From: Henricia sp. BOLD:AAB3569
Taxonomy: Eukaryota > Echinodermata > Asteroidea > Spinulosida > Echinasteridae
Length of the DNA stretch: 64,000 nt
Assembly (NCBI GenBank): GCA_037783545.1
Contig: JBBELK010000517.1
Location: 1,240,001-1,304,000, forward strand
Reading direction: 5' to 3'
The translations under genes were made by a program, and so were the position numbers. The notes under the pieces are model-generated. The model was not told the DNA's origin. It did not search any database and saw only the letters and a program-made list of their open reading frames with translations. Every line of letters starts with the position of its first letter. Positions within the stretch are counted from its first letter, which is position 1. This document shows positions 11,292 through 24,800 of this stretch, in pieces.

Positions 11292-14200
11292 AGCCGATTC
11301 ACACAAGTTGAAAAATAATTCAACTCTTTGCAAAATTATGTCTACTTTTGTGTGAAGTAAAAACTTGCCTTTTGTATGGGTGTTGCTAAGTTCCCCGTGT
11401 ACGAGCCGTGAATTTAATCATGATTTTTTAATGGTATGTGTGACTGAGTTATCATTCACACTGCCGAGTGAAGATATTTGTTGTTCCTTAAAATGTAGTA
11501 AATGTATTTGTCTATTTCCGGTTTTTCGTGAATAAGATGTTCTGAAGTTTTAAAACGAATCTGGATGATTATGGTGGCAATTCATATTAAGAGGCTGATC
11601 CAGTCAAGAGTTTGATGTAATCATTTTGTAAGTTTTGTGTTAAAAAAAAAAAAAAAATGAGTATCGACTGAATGAAATGCATTGAGAATGTTTTTCTGAA
11701 TTATAGACGAATCCCAAATTCATTCTGCGCACTTCCGGCTGTTGCTTAACACGAACTAATGTACGCACATGGATGCTCAATCAGTCCTACATGCACTCGG
11801 TCACTGTACAATACTGTACTTATACTACCGACTTGACACAAAGAGCCTAGGTTTTAATGCGGACGTGCACAGAATGGGCTAATTTGGGATTCGTCTACTG
11901 CATAGTATCTTAAATGCAAGAAGACCCCATTTACATTTAGGATTGTCAGTTAATGAAGCTTGTGTTCATATCTCTGAGTGAATATCGAACAAAAAGTGAA
12001 ACTGTTTACATTAAACAACCACTTACACAATATCGAATGAACATGTTACATGTCAAATCAGTTCTGCAAACAAAGGGTTAACATATTACACATTGGCTTT
12101 GTTGCATTATTAAACAATTTCTTCCTTGAATGAAGCTTATTTGGCTTCATCGAACACAAAGATTCTAGTCTTTAAATGAAAAGGCATGAATTCACATCAG
12201 AAGATATTTGTCAAACGAACTCATTTCCCTGATGTGAACAGATTGTCATCTAGGATATTTTACTGGTATAAAACTGATTTCATAATAAACTTAATTAAGC
12301 TGCAGGGTCGATTCACTAAACTTAATATTACGTAAACTAACAGATATTTTACAAATCATACAGCAGTATTCTGTACCATTGAAATTACTAACGGAGTTTA
12401 AAGTTGACTAGTGCTGTGCCACGTATCACTCCCATAGACTGTGTGGACATTCGGCTTCACGCATCGTGGGGGAGTCGCTACCTAATGAGGGTGCATACCA
12501 ACGCGAAATTTGCGGTGTAAACAACCGCCTTTAATATTTTATAAACCCGCACCGTTTACTTGTGAGTAAACTACAAATCGACTATAGATAGTATCTAATA
12601 GCTGCCATCTTGTAGGGCAACTTTTATTTAAATTTGTCAGCTATGTAAGCACATAATGTTCAACCTTGCATGTCCTCACGGAACAAAGATGTGGACGTTT
12701 CTGGGATGTATGCCATGTATAAACGGAAAATACTGTTTTCATTGTAGCGAAGAAAATAGATAGCTGTGATTGGAATGTTTGTAGATTGGAGCTTAAAGTT
12801 AGTGTAATTTGTGCAGTGATGCTACATTATGGCCTTTAAAAGTCGGGTTTTCTCAGGTCTTTGTAATAAGCTGGACTTTCACTTTATTTTTGTGGATGGG
12901 ACGATGGAATGCAACGATACCTTAGCAGTGCGGTGACCTTTGACACTGCCTTCAGTTATTACGCACTGCACATTGGGCCTTCATTTTTTTTTTGGCTTAG
13001 ATTTTATACATGATGCAGTTTAAGTGAGTTTCGGGTGAATTTGTTTAGAATGTGATTCAGCCACTTGTATTTAGAGTATGTATAGAGTACAGTCTGCTAA
13101 ATAACAAATTAGAAAAAAGTGTTTGTTAGTGGCCTGCAGCCGATATCACGAATCCTTGCGCATGCAGGCTTATGCCATTTTCAAAAGTTGGCCAAGCTAC
13201 GCAATTTTTCGTGAAATCGGCTGCCGATAGTTTAGCGTCATATAAATTTGTAGCTTGTCATTCATGTTTGTCGAGTAATGCTTATAATATAGTGTTGTAC
13301 TGTATGTTATTGTTACCAATGTTGAAAGGCACTTTATAAAATTGTTGCATTTGTGCAGTGTTTGGTTTAGGAAAAATTTCAATTTTAAAGTCCATCTTGA
13401 AATTTAGGAATCAAAAATAAACCGAGCGCATTGTAAGTTCTTGATAAACACATACAGGAGGGTTATGGCATGTACTGTGCACAGGTTTAACCTAGACAAA
13501 ATGCATGCATCTGTATATGTGTATCAAGCTCTTGCAGACCACGCACACATGCGTTTTCGGTGTTGTTTTGGGAGTCCAATGAAAGCATGTGTTGCCCTTT
13601 TCAAACACGGATGCCCAGCGAAACACCAATGAGATGTCTTAATTTTGACTCCCAAAATGACTGTCTGCTTACATGTACATGAGCAGCGCAAGGCCAACTA
13701 AATGCACTTAAATTTGTGAAATGAACCTACTTTTGTTTGTACGATACTGTAATTGCATTTTTTTTCTCCACAATTTTTAAGCAACGACTACAAACATCTG
13801 ACAATATTGTCTACTAATTCAAATGAGACAATTTTTAGCCAGAATTGTTAAATATAAGGACTGCTGAATGTATATGAGAAGCAAGTCTTGCAAAGTTGCC
13901 TTCAAAGTTGTTCGTGGAATAGTTTTGCGACGGAAGAAAATACTGATGATAGTTTATTGCCTTTTTGTATTCGCTTATGTATTAAATTGCAGTGGAATAT
14001 CCACGCAAATGCAATATAAATGGGTACCATAACCCACTGTTCCATTGTATTAATGTACGGTATTTCTTTTACATAACTGGAAATGCCACAGATTTGTAGT
14101 TGTACGCCCGTGAACATCAGTGTATCTTTGAATTAGTGTGTGGTATTATAGAAATGACTAGTTCAAGTGGTAGTACTGTGTGCAGTGCAATTTGTCATGA

Positions 14201-16002
14201 ATGATCGCATGTCCTTTCAAATCACTGAATGAATTACTAATTACCCCAATTAAACTATTTTTGCCTTACTAATGTACAATGGTACAGCCATTTTGCCCGA
14301 GTTATTTTCTAAGTTCATTTTGAGCATTATTACATTAATTAGATTATGTGCTTTATTTTCAACAGCAATAAGGTTTTTCTTATAATATTCAAGTTTAATA
14401 TAATAAACGTTGCTTTCATGTGATAGGCTAAATGAATAAATTTGTAAGGATTCCAATTTTGATAATTGTTATTCCAAAGAATTACGTACGTATAAAAACC
14501 AACAAATGACTTTTTTGGCTTCATCACATGAATGATGAACATAATAAATTCAGCCCCATTTTCTTGAGTCTGCATAATTTAAAAACTCAATTTGATAATC
14601 ATTAGTACTAAGGGGCAGCGTGAAGGACGGTATTTCAATTTTAGCATTACTTTGGGAAAAACATCACTGGAAAAATTTGATGTGAAATTAAAATTTGCTT
14701 GTATATTGCTAAATAATTTATGTTTTGTGATCGTCTTATTGCAAGATTGTTCCCGACTGCAAGATACAGCAGTGCTTTCATGCTATGCACTCTTGCTTAT
14801 TCACTTTCATATTATAGCACAAGTGCAGTGCCGACATGCATGGTCCTCAAAGGTATTTTGCTGTGTAAAACTAAAAGATGGCATTTTCCCGTGGCTTGGA
14901 CTGGCAAAACAAGTCAGATGTCGCAGTCTCAGCCTGGTTTTCCCAAACCATAACCAGAAATCAGCAGTGGAGCCAGGGCCATTAAAATGCGAAAATATAA
15001 TGGAAATTCTAGGCACTACCCCAAAACTTCATGGAATTTGTGGGTTCCGCCTAGACTTAGTTTGCAATGTAATTTCATATTTTAAAGTAAGGGACAACAC
15101 TCGTTTGAAGTTAGACAAATTTAACCAAACATTTTACCGGTGCATAAACCTTCATGAGAATCAAAGAATCTTGTTTCAACGTCGGCAACCCAATTAATTT
15201 CGATAATAAACTATGTGCTGTGCCATATTTGAAATTTTGAAAGGGATGATGACGTCAACCATGCAACGATTGCATCATGACGTCAAGATTGATGCCTTGT
15301 TTCCCCGACTCCCATACGCCGTGAAGTATGTAAAAATCTGTTGTGTCCCGACTCCCGCCCTCCCAAGTCCGAGCACCCAACTGCAAAACATGGCGACTCA
15401 CATGAAGCTACAGAGTTAGGCAACCCTTTGCAAGTGTTGTTCCTTCCTTTAAAGATCATGGATCAGCCTTCGATTTCTAGAACTGGTCTCAAAACTCTGC
15501 CCAGACTGCCAGACATCCAAATTACATTGCCAGAATAGGTCGTAAATAAAAGCAAGTTTGATTGAGCGACCGGAGGTAACTATAGTTTCTGCTCGAACGA
15601 CAGAAATTACCCGTTGTTCGAGAGATTTTAGTTGACTATTCACCACTTGCAGTCGCGTTCAAAACGAGCTTTCCTGGCATACGTCATATTTTACAATGAA
15701 CAAAACAAAACGTCACAGCAACCTACCTGGTAACGACGCGAGGGACTCATTGTTCATGTCTCGCTGTTTTGCATCCCATACAGTACTCACCACTTGCACG
15801 GTCGTGTTCAAAACGAGGCTTTCCAGGCATACATAACATTTTACAACGGACAAAAGTCAACGTCACAGCAACCGACATGGTAACGACGCGAGGGACTCAT
15901 TGTTCATATGCATGGAAAGCCTCGCTGTTTTGCCAATGTGGGGGTTCCGTGCAAGTGGTGAATAGTTTAACTACAGCTGCTCAATCGAACTTGCTGATTG
16001 TT
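11292..16002. other. Piezo 3' UTR and intergenic sequence
   Basis: No gene is recognised. The stretch is AT-rich; AATAAA sites occur near 12,284 and 13,417 and could end the Piezo transcript, but none is clearly the used one. A foldback of about 90 bp (GCAGCCGATATCACGAA facing TTCGTGAAATCGGCTGC) lies at 13,136-13,227. An open stretch at 14,592-15,197 has no ATG start and no family resemblance. Confidence 0.6.
15640..15945. repeat. Diverged tandem duplication of about 140 bp
   Basis: Two adjacent copies share CACCACTTGCA, TTCAAAACGAG, GTCACAGCAACC, TGGTAACGACGCGAGGGACT and CATTGTTCAT. The second copy is closed by the inverted phrase GTGCAAGTGGTGAATAG, so the whole may be a foldback element with ends ACTATTCACCACTTGCA. 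Confidence 0.7.
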
Positions 16003-16312
16003 TATGCAGTACCATATGGCCGAACGGTTTGGTGTATTGAATTCAAGACCGTACTTAAAATCTGCGGTTGTGGGTTCGAATCCCGGCCCCGACCAACGTG
16101 CACTTTTCCATACGTTGCCTCTCTTCACCCAGGAGTAAATGGGTACCTGCAAGGGTCGCTGCCATTGAGCGCTTGTGTGGCAGGCTGCCAGGGCTGCGTA
16201 CTACACAGGGAGTTGTGCCCAATGACCAGGGTGATAATGTGTAAAGCGCCACGAGTATCCTGCAGGATAGATATGTGCGCTATATAAGATGCCATTATCA
16301 TTATCATTGTTG
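16003..16312 (+). mobile_element. tRNA-derived SINE with (ATT/ATC)n tail
   Basis: The head has ATGGCCGAACGGTTTGG (A-box-like) and GTGGGTTCGAATCCC (B box), spaced as in a long-variable-arm tRNA. The body ends GCGCTATATAAGATGCCATT followed by ATCATTATCATT. Related tails in reverse orientation lie at 44,782-44,885 and 50,032-50,105. The family is of the SINE type with a simple-repeat tail found in marine invertebrates; the exact family name is not assigned. Confidence 0.85.
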
Positions 16313-16923
16313 ACATGAATTACAGAGCTGAACGTCAATTTAAACAGAAGATAGATTACATACTACATGTATAGTGATTCCATCAGCCCAGTTTCTTTTC
16401 TTGACACCATGAGTTCCATATCAGCTAACTCATCTGAAACAAAACGAAAAAGTTTTGTTTTGTTTATACTGAACACAGGTATTAACACGTTGACTGCCGA
16501 CAACGAGTATACTCGTAGTAACAGTCGTACCGAATTCTGCCACTACGAGTATACTCGTGGGAATGCCCTGTGAAACCATGCTTGGCAGTCAACGTGGTAA
16601 AGCCCATTACATTATATGCAGTGTCCAAAATGTTACCTTATGAGTTGACAATCAAACCTACTAAAAGTGTTCATAGCAATGGTAACACACACACACACGA
16701 CAATTTTCTTTTGTATAAAATTGTACCTTTGTGGGAGAAATTACCAACAGACGGTGGTTCTTAAAAAAATTGTGTGCGCACACATTTTTTTCACCATTCA
16801 TTCAACACAAAAACGATGCATAATTTCTGAAGTATCAATGCATCTATGTAGCTTAAATTTCTACAGTGTAGTTGATTTACATTCTTAAGATATAACCAAA
16901 CTTGGGATAAGAGAAATTGTAAT

Positions 16924-16995
16924 GGCCTTATCGGGATTCGAACCCGAGACCTCTGACTCACTAGGCAGAAGCTCTACCAGCTGAGCTATAAGGCA
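16924..16995 (-). pseudogene. tRNA-like core of a dispersed unit, copy 1
   Basis: 72 bases with acceptor arm GCCTTA/TAAGGC, D-arm GCTCAGCTGGTAGAGC and a perfect T-arm TCGGGTTCGAATCCCGA. The anticodon arm does not pair at normal spacing (TCTGC against GTCAG), and base pair 1-72 is missing. The same core with the same flanks is at 46,134-46,205 and 55,484-55,557, so this is a mobile tRNA-derived unit rather than a working tRNA gene. Confidence 0.7.
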
Positions 16996-17284
16996 CAGTT
17001 AGTATACTCCCTCAGGTTTTCCCTATGGACCAAATTTTTCTCTCCGAGTTACATGGTAGCGCAACTGGGCAAAGTAATGAACGCAACATCTGGTATGGTG
17101 CCTGGTCACCATTGAAATGAAACAAACTAACTTGGGATGAGAGAAAAATCGTAAGGGCCTATTCTTTAGATATATAATGCTGTTCAAGGAATTTGTAAAA
17201 GATTCATTAGCAAATGATATAATGGCCCTTTAAACCGTTTCCTCAGTTATTGTTAGTGAGACAGTATGTTTAATTTATTGGTAT

Positions 17285-17428
17285 AGAGCCTTTGCACGGC
17301 GGCCATGACAGGGGGCAGTCACATTGTTGCTGTGTGTCATGCATGAGTAGGCGCTTTGTGGTTCTATTGTTGCATCATTTAAATAAGAAAACCTGCCCCC
17401 TGTCATGGCCGCCGGTGCAGAAGCTCTA
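17285..17428. mobile_element. Palindromic MITE, GCGGCCATGACAGGGGGCAG family, full copy
   Basis: AGAGCCTTTGCACGGCGGCC on the left faces GGCCGCCGGTGCAGAAGCTCT on the right, with GCCATGACAGGGGGCAG and CTGCCCCCTGTCATGGC inside. About 144 bp, no coding content. Confidence 0.85.
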
Positions 17429-18461
17429 TTAGCTCCCAATCATTTTAAAAACATACAATATTGTGTAAAAAAAAATGCACTTTAGTTCCATCAACTGAAA
17501 GGTTTCAGACTTAGGCAATGTAATCATTTCCTCTGCCATTCCAAAGTTTCCAATCAGGCCATCCACCCTGTTCCAACCCCCTCCCCAGCCCCTTCCCCTT
17601 GTAGTGCTAAATCCCAAGAGCACCGTTCATGTCTCTCAAACGGCACATCCACGCTTTGCACTCATTAATATCTGCTCTGGGAAAAACACCACGACGCAAT
17701 GAGACGACTCTCCCCATTGGTGCATGATACAGAGCATGCTGGGACAACGATGGCGGCCATCTTGGTTGCTAAGAAAGAGGGCAGAGGTCAAACCTTTTAC
17801 TTTGTCATCATTAACCTTTCAGATATTTTATTAACCCCAACACTCCTCAATCCTCAAATAATTACAGTTTTACATACACCCTAGGGAGTTAGGGTTAAGG
17901 AATGTGCTTTGGCTTTCCCAACCTGACGTAACTTGGTTAGTACTGTATATACTTGGTGCTTCCCCGAGACACTAAGAGAAACTTCATAGCGTACTGGGGT
18001 TTGTTTTGCTCTAATAATTTTGAAATGTTGTAAATTTAACATTCAGTATTAAACAGATTTGCAATTCTTTCAAGTGTTGGTTAACTGTTGGCCAAAGCTT
18101 TAATAGTTGTCGTCAGTGTTTAGAAATGCATGTGTAAAAGACACAACCCTGGGCTCCTGAAGTAATCTTTAAACCCATATTTTGCAATACAATTATTTGA
18201 ATAACCTTCCAAACAATTTCTATCATGAAAAATTTTTAGCACATTGAATGATGTTCTCATTCCGTCGCTAATCAATTAGAATGAACGTTTTGATTCTTTA
18301 CAAAAGAGTTTTTCAATTTTCAGCAAAATCTGTAAACGAAAGATTACATGATTGCAAAACTTTTTAAAAACAGGAACAGCATATATAACTGAAGAATAAT
18401 GCAGTAATACATCAGAAAAACCATGCATCGTTTTTGTGTTGAATGAATGGTAAAAAAAAGT
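17429..18461. other. Intergenic sequence downstream of nibrin
   Basis: Contains no recognised gene. On the minus strand it would include the nibrin 3' UTR or its downstream flank; no single poly(A) signal stands out. Confidence 0.5.
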
Positions 18462-18672
18462 CAGGCTTGTAGTTGAGTCTATTACAAATCCTCACAAGCG
18501 TTCACAAGTCCGCCACAAGTCCCTGGGTCTTATTTCAAGTCACAAGCTATTCAAATGAACTCAAACAAAGGCATTCTTTTGTGCGTGTTCATCCTTTGCT
18601 TCTTGTTACTGGACTTGACAGGCTTGTGATTTTATCGGCTCTGGAGTTGTGATAGACTCGACTACAACCCTG
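18462..18672. mobile_element. Short TIR element with CAGGGTTGTAGT ends
   Basis: Left end CAGGCTTGTAGTTGAGTC and inverted right end CAGGGTTGTAGTCGAGTC. The interior repeats CACAAGTCC and CACAAGC. Related to the element at 9,624-10,140. It lies 140 bp beyond the nibrin stop codon. Confidence 0.7.
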
Positions 18673-18813
18673 CCTTCAGTTTGCAATTTCCCCCACAAAG
18701 GTATCATTTTACTGGGGCTTTGACTTAAACATCTTAACTTTGTAATCTGATTTATAAAAACCACAAGGAAACTGTTGAGGGTATTATTTACCTTATAGTG
18801 CAGCAAGCTTTGA

Positions 18814-18897
18814 CTAGCGGCGGCGTTTGGCAGTCCTCGGTTCCCAGTCAAATAGCTTATCAGCTAAATCGTTTTCCTTGTGGCGTCTGCGATGTGT
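18814..18897 (-). CDS. NBN: Nibrin last exon (ATM-interaction tail)
   Basis: Starts after TTCAACTTCACAG in phase 0 and encodes THRRRHKENDLADKLFDWEP then RTAKRRR and TAG. Human nibrin ends SLADDLFRYNPYLKRRR. The aromatic pair reads F-D-W here rather than the F-x-F/Y form usually given for the ATM-binding motif. Confidence 0.95.
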   Translation of the reverse strand, partial: THRRRHKENDLADKLFDWEPRTAKRRR

Positions 18898-21800
18898 CTG
18901 TGAAGTTGAAATTAAGACAAATTGAAAGCAATTTTGGTCATGTATACATGCGTCTATGACCGTGTTCAGACATACTCTTTTTACAGCTAACTTAAGCATT
19001 CAGAAATAGTCTATGAAAAATGATAAATCCATCTACCAAGTGTCTACCATAGACTCACACATTACCAGTTTTACTCTTGGTGGCACTACGATTAGACTAC
19101 GTAATCAATCTTAGTTAGACCATACTCAAACCTAGTGCCCCGTAGTCAATCATTACCAACCGTTTTCAATCGGCAATGTTTCACCAGTAGGGTTTTGCGT
19201 GCAATACTCTGCCGGGATCAACTGGGAAGAAATTAAAATCGTAGCAAAACCTAGCAGGACCCTACTAGAGCCCTAGTGAACCCCAAGGGCTGCCGGCATA
19301 GCAGTAGTGCCCCTAGTGCCACCTTGGACAATCCTATTAAAGCTAGGACACTGCTGTTGCTTCTTAGAGAAACTGGACTTGTCCTTAAACTTTCCAGCTC
19401 CCTTCCCGGTATTCCTTGGTAAGATCGTGAGATCAGGAATTCATCCCAGTTTGGAGCCAAAACCGTAGCAGAGGGACACCAGGATGCAAAACTTAGAATG
19501 TGTGGCAGGGATCTTATCATTCACTGTGGTGAGATTTGTCCAGATTGTTCTCGAATTCCAGGAATTTTACTGATACGTCCGTATTTGAGAGTTTTCTGTT
19601 TTTCATTGTGAAATCTTCAATTCTTAGCGGATTTCCGCTTTTTTTGTTGTGTTCCACGATCCACATTTTATTTTCTGATTTTTTGCCCTTCCAGCAGGCC
19701 ATATTTTTTTAACGAGCGCCCTCAATTGATTCAGTAATTTTGCGAAGCAAACTTGTGCAAGTCTAGTCACCACGCAAGTGCCAAGACAGAGGCTTCCGCC
19801 TCGGGGCATAGTCATGGCTTCGAGATCACCTTGGGCCTATAATCTTAACCATGCCCCTCATTGCAGTCAATATTTGTATACTATGTCAGCTTTGCGACGA
19901 TTTGTACAAGGTAAATATTTAAAACAAAACTGGTTCTTGTGATACCTGGTTAAAATGTTTTTGACATTGCAATTTGCACGATAGTGGTGTTTAAAACGAT
20001 CCCAAAAGTTGAAGTCTTTGTAGTCGCTACATCTCTCCCCCGCCCCCTCCACCAAGGAAGCCACGCCCCTTCCAATTTTTGTCCCCTCCAATCTCACCCC
20101 TGAAATCAGACATGACTTTATTCATCTTTGTCTCACCTCTCGTTCTTCCTCCATCATATCCTCAGCTTCTTTGATGTGTCCAATGTCACGATGTTGAAGA
20201 TCCGAGCCCCCGATGATATGAGGCATACTAAACTGACCAGCATAGCTTGCCTGAATGGGGACAAGTCCAACAAGGCCAACATTTGTTCAGACAAAGCTGT
20301 AATTAAGATAATTAATGAGACAAACCCAAGACAAAAACCTAATTCTACCCACTGGACCATGAGCAAAAAACTTTAACCAAAAACTTCAACAAAAGTGTGT
20401 CTAGATGGACAGACGGACGAATGGACAAACGGAAACCACATAGGCTCACATTTGCTTGCCAAAATCAGATCACAACATCTTGCATAATTTCCAACATTCA
20501 ACAATGAAATCAAAAATATTGTACATGTAGGTGATTTCAAATAAGTATGAGTAACGAAGGGCTTGTTTTGCGACTTGTTTTATTTACCTTTTTAAACTTT
20601 TTGAAGTTAACCAGTGCCTTGTTGCTGCCTGCTGTGTGTGTTCCATTTATCGTTGGTCTCCTGCATACCAGAGCTACTTGCTCTACAGTGGCAAGGTTAC
20701 TGGGCAAGGAGGGGTCCTGGGGACTTGCTGGCTCCGACTAAAAATTTGAGAAATTTATTAAGTTTATCTTGATGTCAATTTTTTTGTGCAATCAAAAATG
20801 CATTGATATTTAGCTGGCGACAGCAAATCTATTGTGCTTATAAGTACTATTCAGCCGGGCTCGGGTTGGTATGTTTTACTTTAGTTCTCGCCTTCCTCTG
20901 TGGCCATAGTTCGAATCCTGTCCTGGTCAGTATGTGGATTTGGTTCTCAGTCCATGTTTGATTACGTGGGTTTCCCCTACTTCTAGATCTATAGCTGAAA
21001 GTAACCTTTGCTTTAAACTTGGTGGACTTTTTTTAGATCACTTTTGGTAAAATAAGATTTTCTCCCATTCCATTCCATTCGCGGCTCCAAATGGAAACAA
21101 ATTCATTCGTTGTATGTGGAATATGTGGAGCAGGAACCAGTCTAACTTGCTCTACCACGGACAAAGGGGGCACTGTCCATCCACAGTCAATGGTCGAGTT
21201 CGGGCAGTCTGTTTTTGACACCTCCCGTGCCGTTTGGCCGCGAGAACATTGTTTGGGTCCTATTGTTCGCACGAATGTTTTTCGGAAGCAATAACCGATA
21301 GGATCGGGAACCAGTCTACTTGGCGGCCATTTTACCGAGAAAAGTCGCCAAACTTTACACGTGCTACACGGAGCGAGGTGAATTCGTCGTTTTAAGAACA
21401 AAGAAATGTACGCAAATTTTGAGAGGACTACGAAAACTACAGTATGTTTTTAACCTGAAATTACAGAGTCACGTAATAGAATTTGGTTAAAGATTCCGTT
21501 TGGAGCCGCGAACGGGATGGGAGAACAATCTTATTTTACTAAAGTGAAATAAAAAAAAGTGCACCAAATTTGAAGCAAAGGTCACTTTCAGCTATCTGGA
21601 AGTAGGTTTCCTCAAATTAGTGTGGCTTTTCTTGCACCTCTAAAACTGAGCATTTCTTTATCCTTATGAGCTACAGTGTCATGGGCACTTTTAAGGAATC
21701 CTTTTCCAGTACCAGAAAGAATTATCTGATTGATCAGTATAGATCTTTATCACGGTGCGTCCATCTTTGTCTTGTTCCCCATAGTATAGCCATGTAATGT

Positions 21801-24800
21801 CCACGCTGCACACTGTCTTAACTGCGCGCGCAACGCCCGTGCCATTGTGATGCACACAATGAAACATTTCAAAACGGGACCAAACTATTTTTTCTGCAAG
21901 CCTCGCTTTGGTTACGTTCACTTTAATAGGAGAAAAGGGAAGATGGCCGCACCGTGATAAAGGTCTATAAGAGAGAACACATGTCACCGACTATCTAATT
22001 CTATCAGTAAAATTGTACTTATTCCTACCGACTTCAGTAGCACTTCACGTTGCTGGTCTTTAATGGACGCTAAAATCTGGCTGGCCTGTTTTAAAACACT
22101 TTCCTTTCTGGCTCTAGTCAGTTTGTGTGTGCACGGTAAACTTGAATACGATACAAATGTGGGCAAATGTCCACATTTATGCACTCAATATGCAGCACTT
22201 TGAATGAATGTGACATGCAACACGACCTGTAGGAAATATGACGAAGTTTACTTTTCAAAGAAGAGGCCTCGGAGTAGAGGCGAAAATTTTGGACATATAA
22301 TATCCACAAAGGTCTGTGGCTACCATGAGCAATTTCATAAAGTTACTTTTAAATAATTTTGGATCTTTTCACTGTACAGAAAGCATATTCATGAATGAGA
22401 ATTCAGAGAGTTTGTTACTAACCTTGAATGGCCTGTTGGCTGTGATGTAACCTGAAGGAACCTCCTGGAAGGGGTGTCGACTGGTTGCTCCAATTGGCTT
22501 GGCAGGGAATTCATCTTGAGCTTCATCAGTCTGTAGCAAAAACAAATGTACAACCATGTATAAGCACAGAGAAAGGAAACTATTCGGTATCAGATGCAAA
22601 TGAATTATTGCCAATAAACGTTTTGTCATTCATGGCTTAATATCAACTGCCAAATCCACAAACTTATTTACTTACCAAGCAAAACCTCCAGTAGCCAATG
22701 CAAAATTGTTTCCCTTACAAAATTGTAGACCGAATGTAGTGACAAAAGATGAAACTGCTGTACATGTACATCCCAACTTTGGAACCAACGATACGTAGAA
22801 GCTTGCAATGAATATGAAACAAGTACTGCACATGTATATTGTAATAAGCATTTACACTTGGTGATCATGTTTACTAGAGTGTAAGGGAGAAGACAGACTG
22901 ACCACATGATTAGGGAATGAGTTTATAATATAAACTCTGCAAGTAAACTACATATGTACCCGTACATGTACAACATGACTGTTCCCTTGTCAATCTCCTT
23001 TTGACTGGCATCAATGCACAAGCTGGCAGACATATGTGGATGGCGAGTTCTTTCACTACAGAACAAATACTAATCACTCAGCTGGATCCAAAGAAAACCA
23101 GTAAAGCAGGAAGGCCTGGGATAGAATGCTGGGTTATGGAGGGATAAATGCCCTGTCCAGGTGCTGGACAAAGAAAAAGATGCCCTCTGTAGCCACTAAT
23201 TTAAATATGACTGCATAGTTCTCTTGTGCAGCACGATATGTGGCAAATGGACTCCCCTACCATTGTTCCCCTATTGTGTCTCAAACATCCAAGAAATTTC
23301 CAAGGAATTCCTTTTAGTTTTTAGGGGGGGATTGCAGGGCTGCCAACATTGAGTAAAAGTTCAGAGTGAGATTTTGTGAGTGAGTGCGCGGGGCTGAGGG
23401 ACAATCGCGACCGAGGGGAAGGATGGAGTGTGTGGGAGGGGGGTTTCGACGATACGGAGCTTTTGCACTTTTTAGGTAGAAATGGTCCAATCTGGCGCAT
23501 AAAAGTGCCTCTGGCATAGATATTTTTATCCCTCCAGTTCCATTAGTTAATTCAGTCTCAATCCCAAAGGTTTTCATTCACCATTAGCTTTTCTCACCTA
23601 AAATGTCTTTCACTTTTATCAGTGCACTGAGTGCAGATTTGATAGGAAACACCAAATTTACGTGAACTTTCTTTTTTTTAGACTTAAAAAAATACTTATT
23701 TTCAGCAGGGATATATCGTCAAAATATACACCAAAACTTTTCTCAACTCTTTTTGTTTGCCCACTACTTTTCCGACGTTGTCCACTTACACCTCAAATGT
23801 TTCCTTTGCAATTAATCCCTGCCGCGATCATTGCAATGCACAACTGCATATTTTTTGCGATGAAAAAAAATGACAACTCCATAGATCGAGCGCGCGATGC
23901 ATGAACGATGGCATTCACCTTTCTTCCTTTCGGATTGATGACTAAAATGAGTTGGGTACCCATACTCCCTTCCAGAGAAGCCATACTGATTGCGCGAAAA
24001 GAAAAGCACCCGACCAGATGATCAGCTGGAGCTGTCAACAGAGGGCGCCCTTACTTGCATCAATACTAGCGGATGCTATTGGTAGGTACCAAAAAAGATC
24101 GATCGCCGTTACTTTTTTTTTGAGAGGATAATTTTTTTAAGCGTGAGAAAATGTCATGCGTGCGTGAGAGCGTGAGGATGAAGTCAAATGCGTGAGTCTC
24201 ACGCTCAATGCTTGAGTGTTGGCAGCCCTGGGATTGGTGGTTAACAAAAGGGAAGAGTGTGATGAGGTATAGGGGCGTTAGGGGGCGGGGGAGTCCCTCT
24301 GCCACATATCTTGCTGGGTATACAGAATTTAGCTGAAACAAAACAAGCAAAGCAAAAATTGTTTTTAGAACTAGAAATCTGAGCATTCAACAAAGAAAGC
24401 AGACTGGGTACAGAACTCAACAGGGGCTCAACAGGGCCAAAGAAAAGCAGGAAGCAGAAAAAGTGTAGAAAAAAGCAGGAGGAGCTACCAGTAATTTACC
24501 ATTTGTGACGGGCTCTAGGAAAATGAGTCACAAGTCGCGCTGGCTAGTATTCTTTTTGCGACCATAAAAAGAAATCCGCAGCAAATCCACGCTCAATAAA
24601 ATACCAAAACACAATGGAAATTCCTGGCCATGCCCAGATACCGCCTGGAATGTCTGTGTTCCGCCTGGAATGTCGGTGTTCCGCCTGGAATGTCGGTGTT
24701 CCGCCTGGAATGTCGGTGTTCCGCCTGGAATGTCGGTGTTCCGCCTGGAATGTCGGTGTTCCGCCTGGAATGTCGGTGTTCCGCCTGGAATGTCGGTGTT

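Noticed and set aside
14592-15197. Open stretch of 201 codons
   Set aside because: Begins with TTG, has no ATG at the start, no domain, no splice context, and lies in AT-rich intergenic DNA. It is compatible with chance.
15769-16287. Open stretch of 172 codons
   Set aside because: It runs through the diverged duplication and into the tRNA-derived SINE, so it is repeat sequence.
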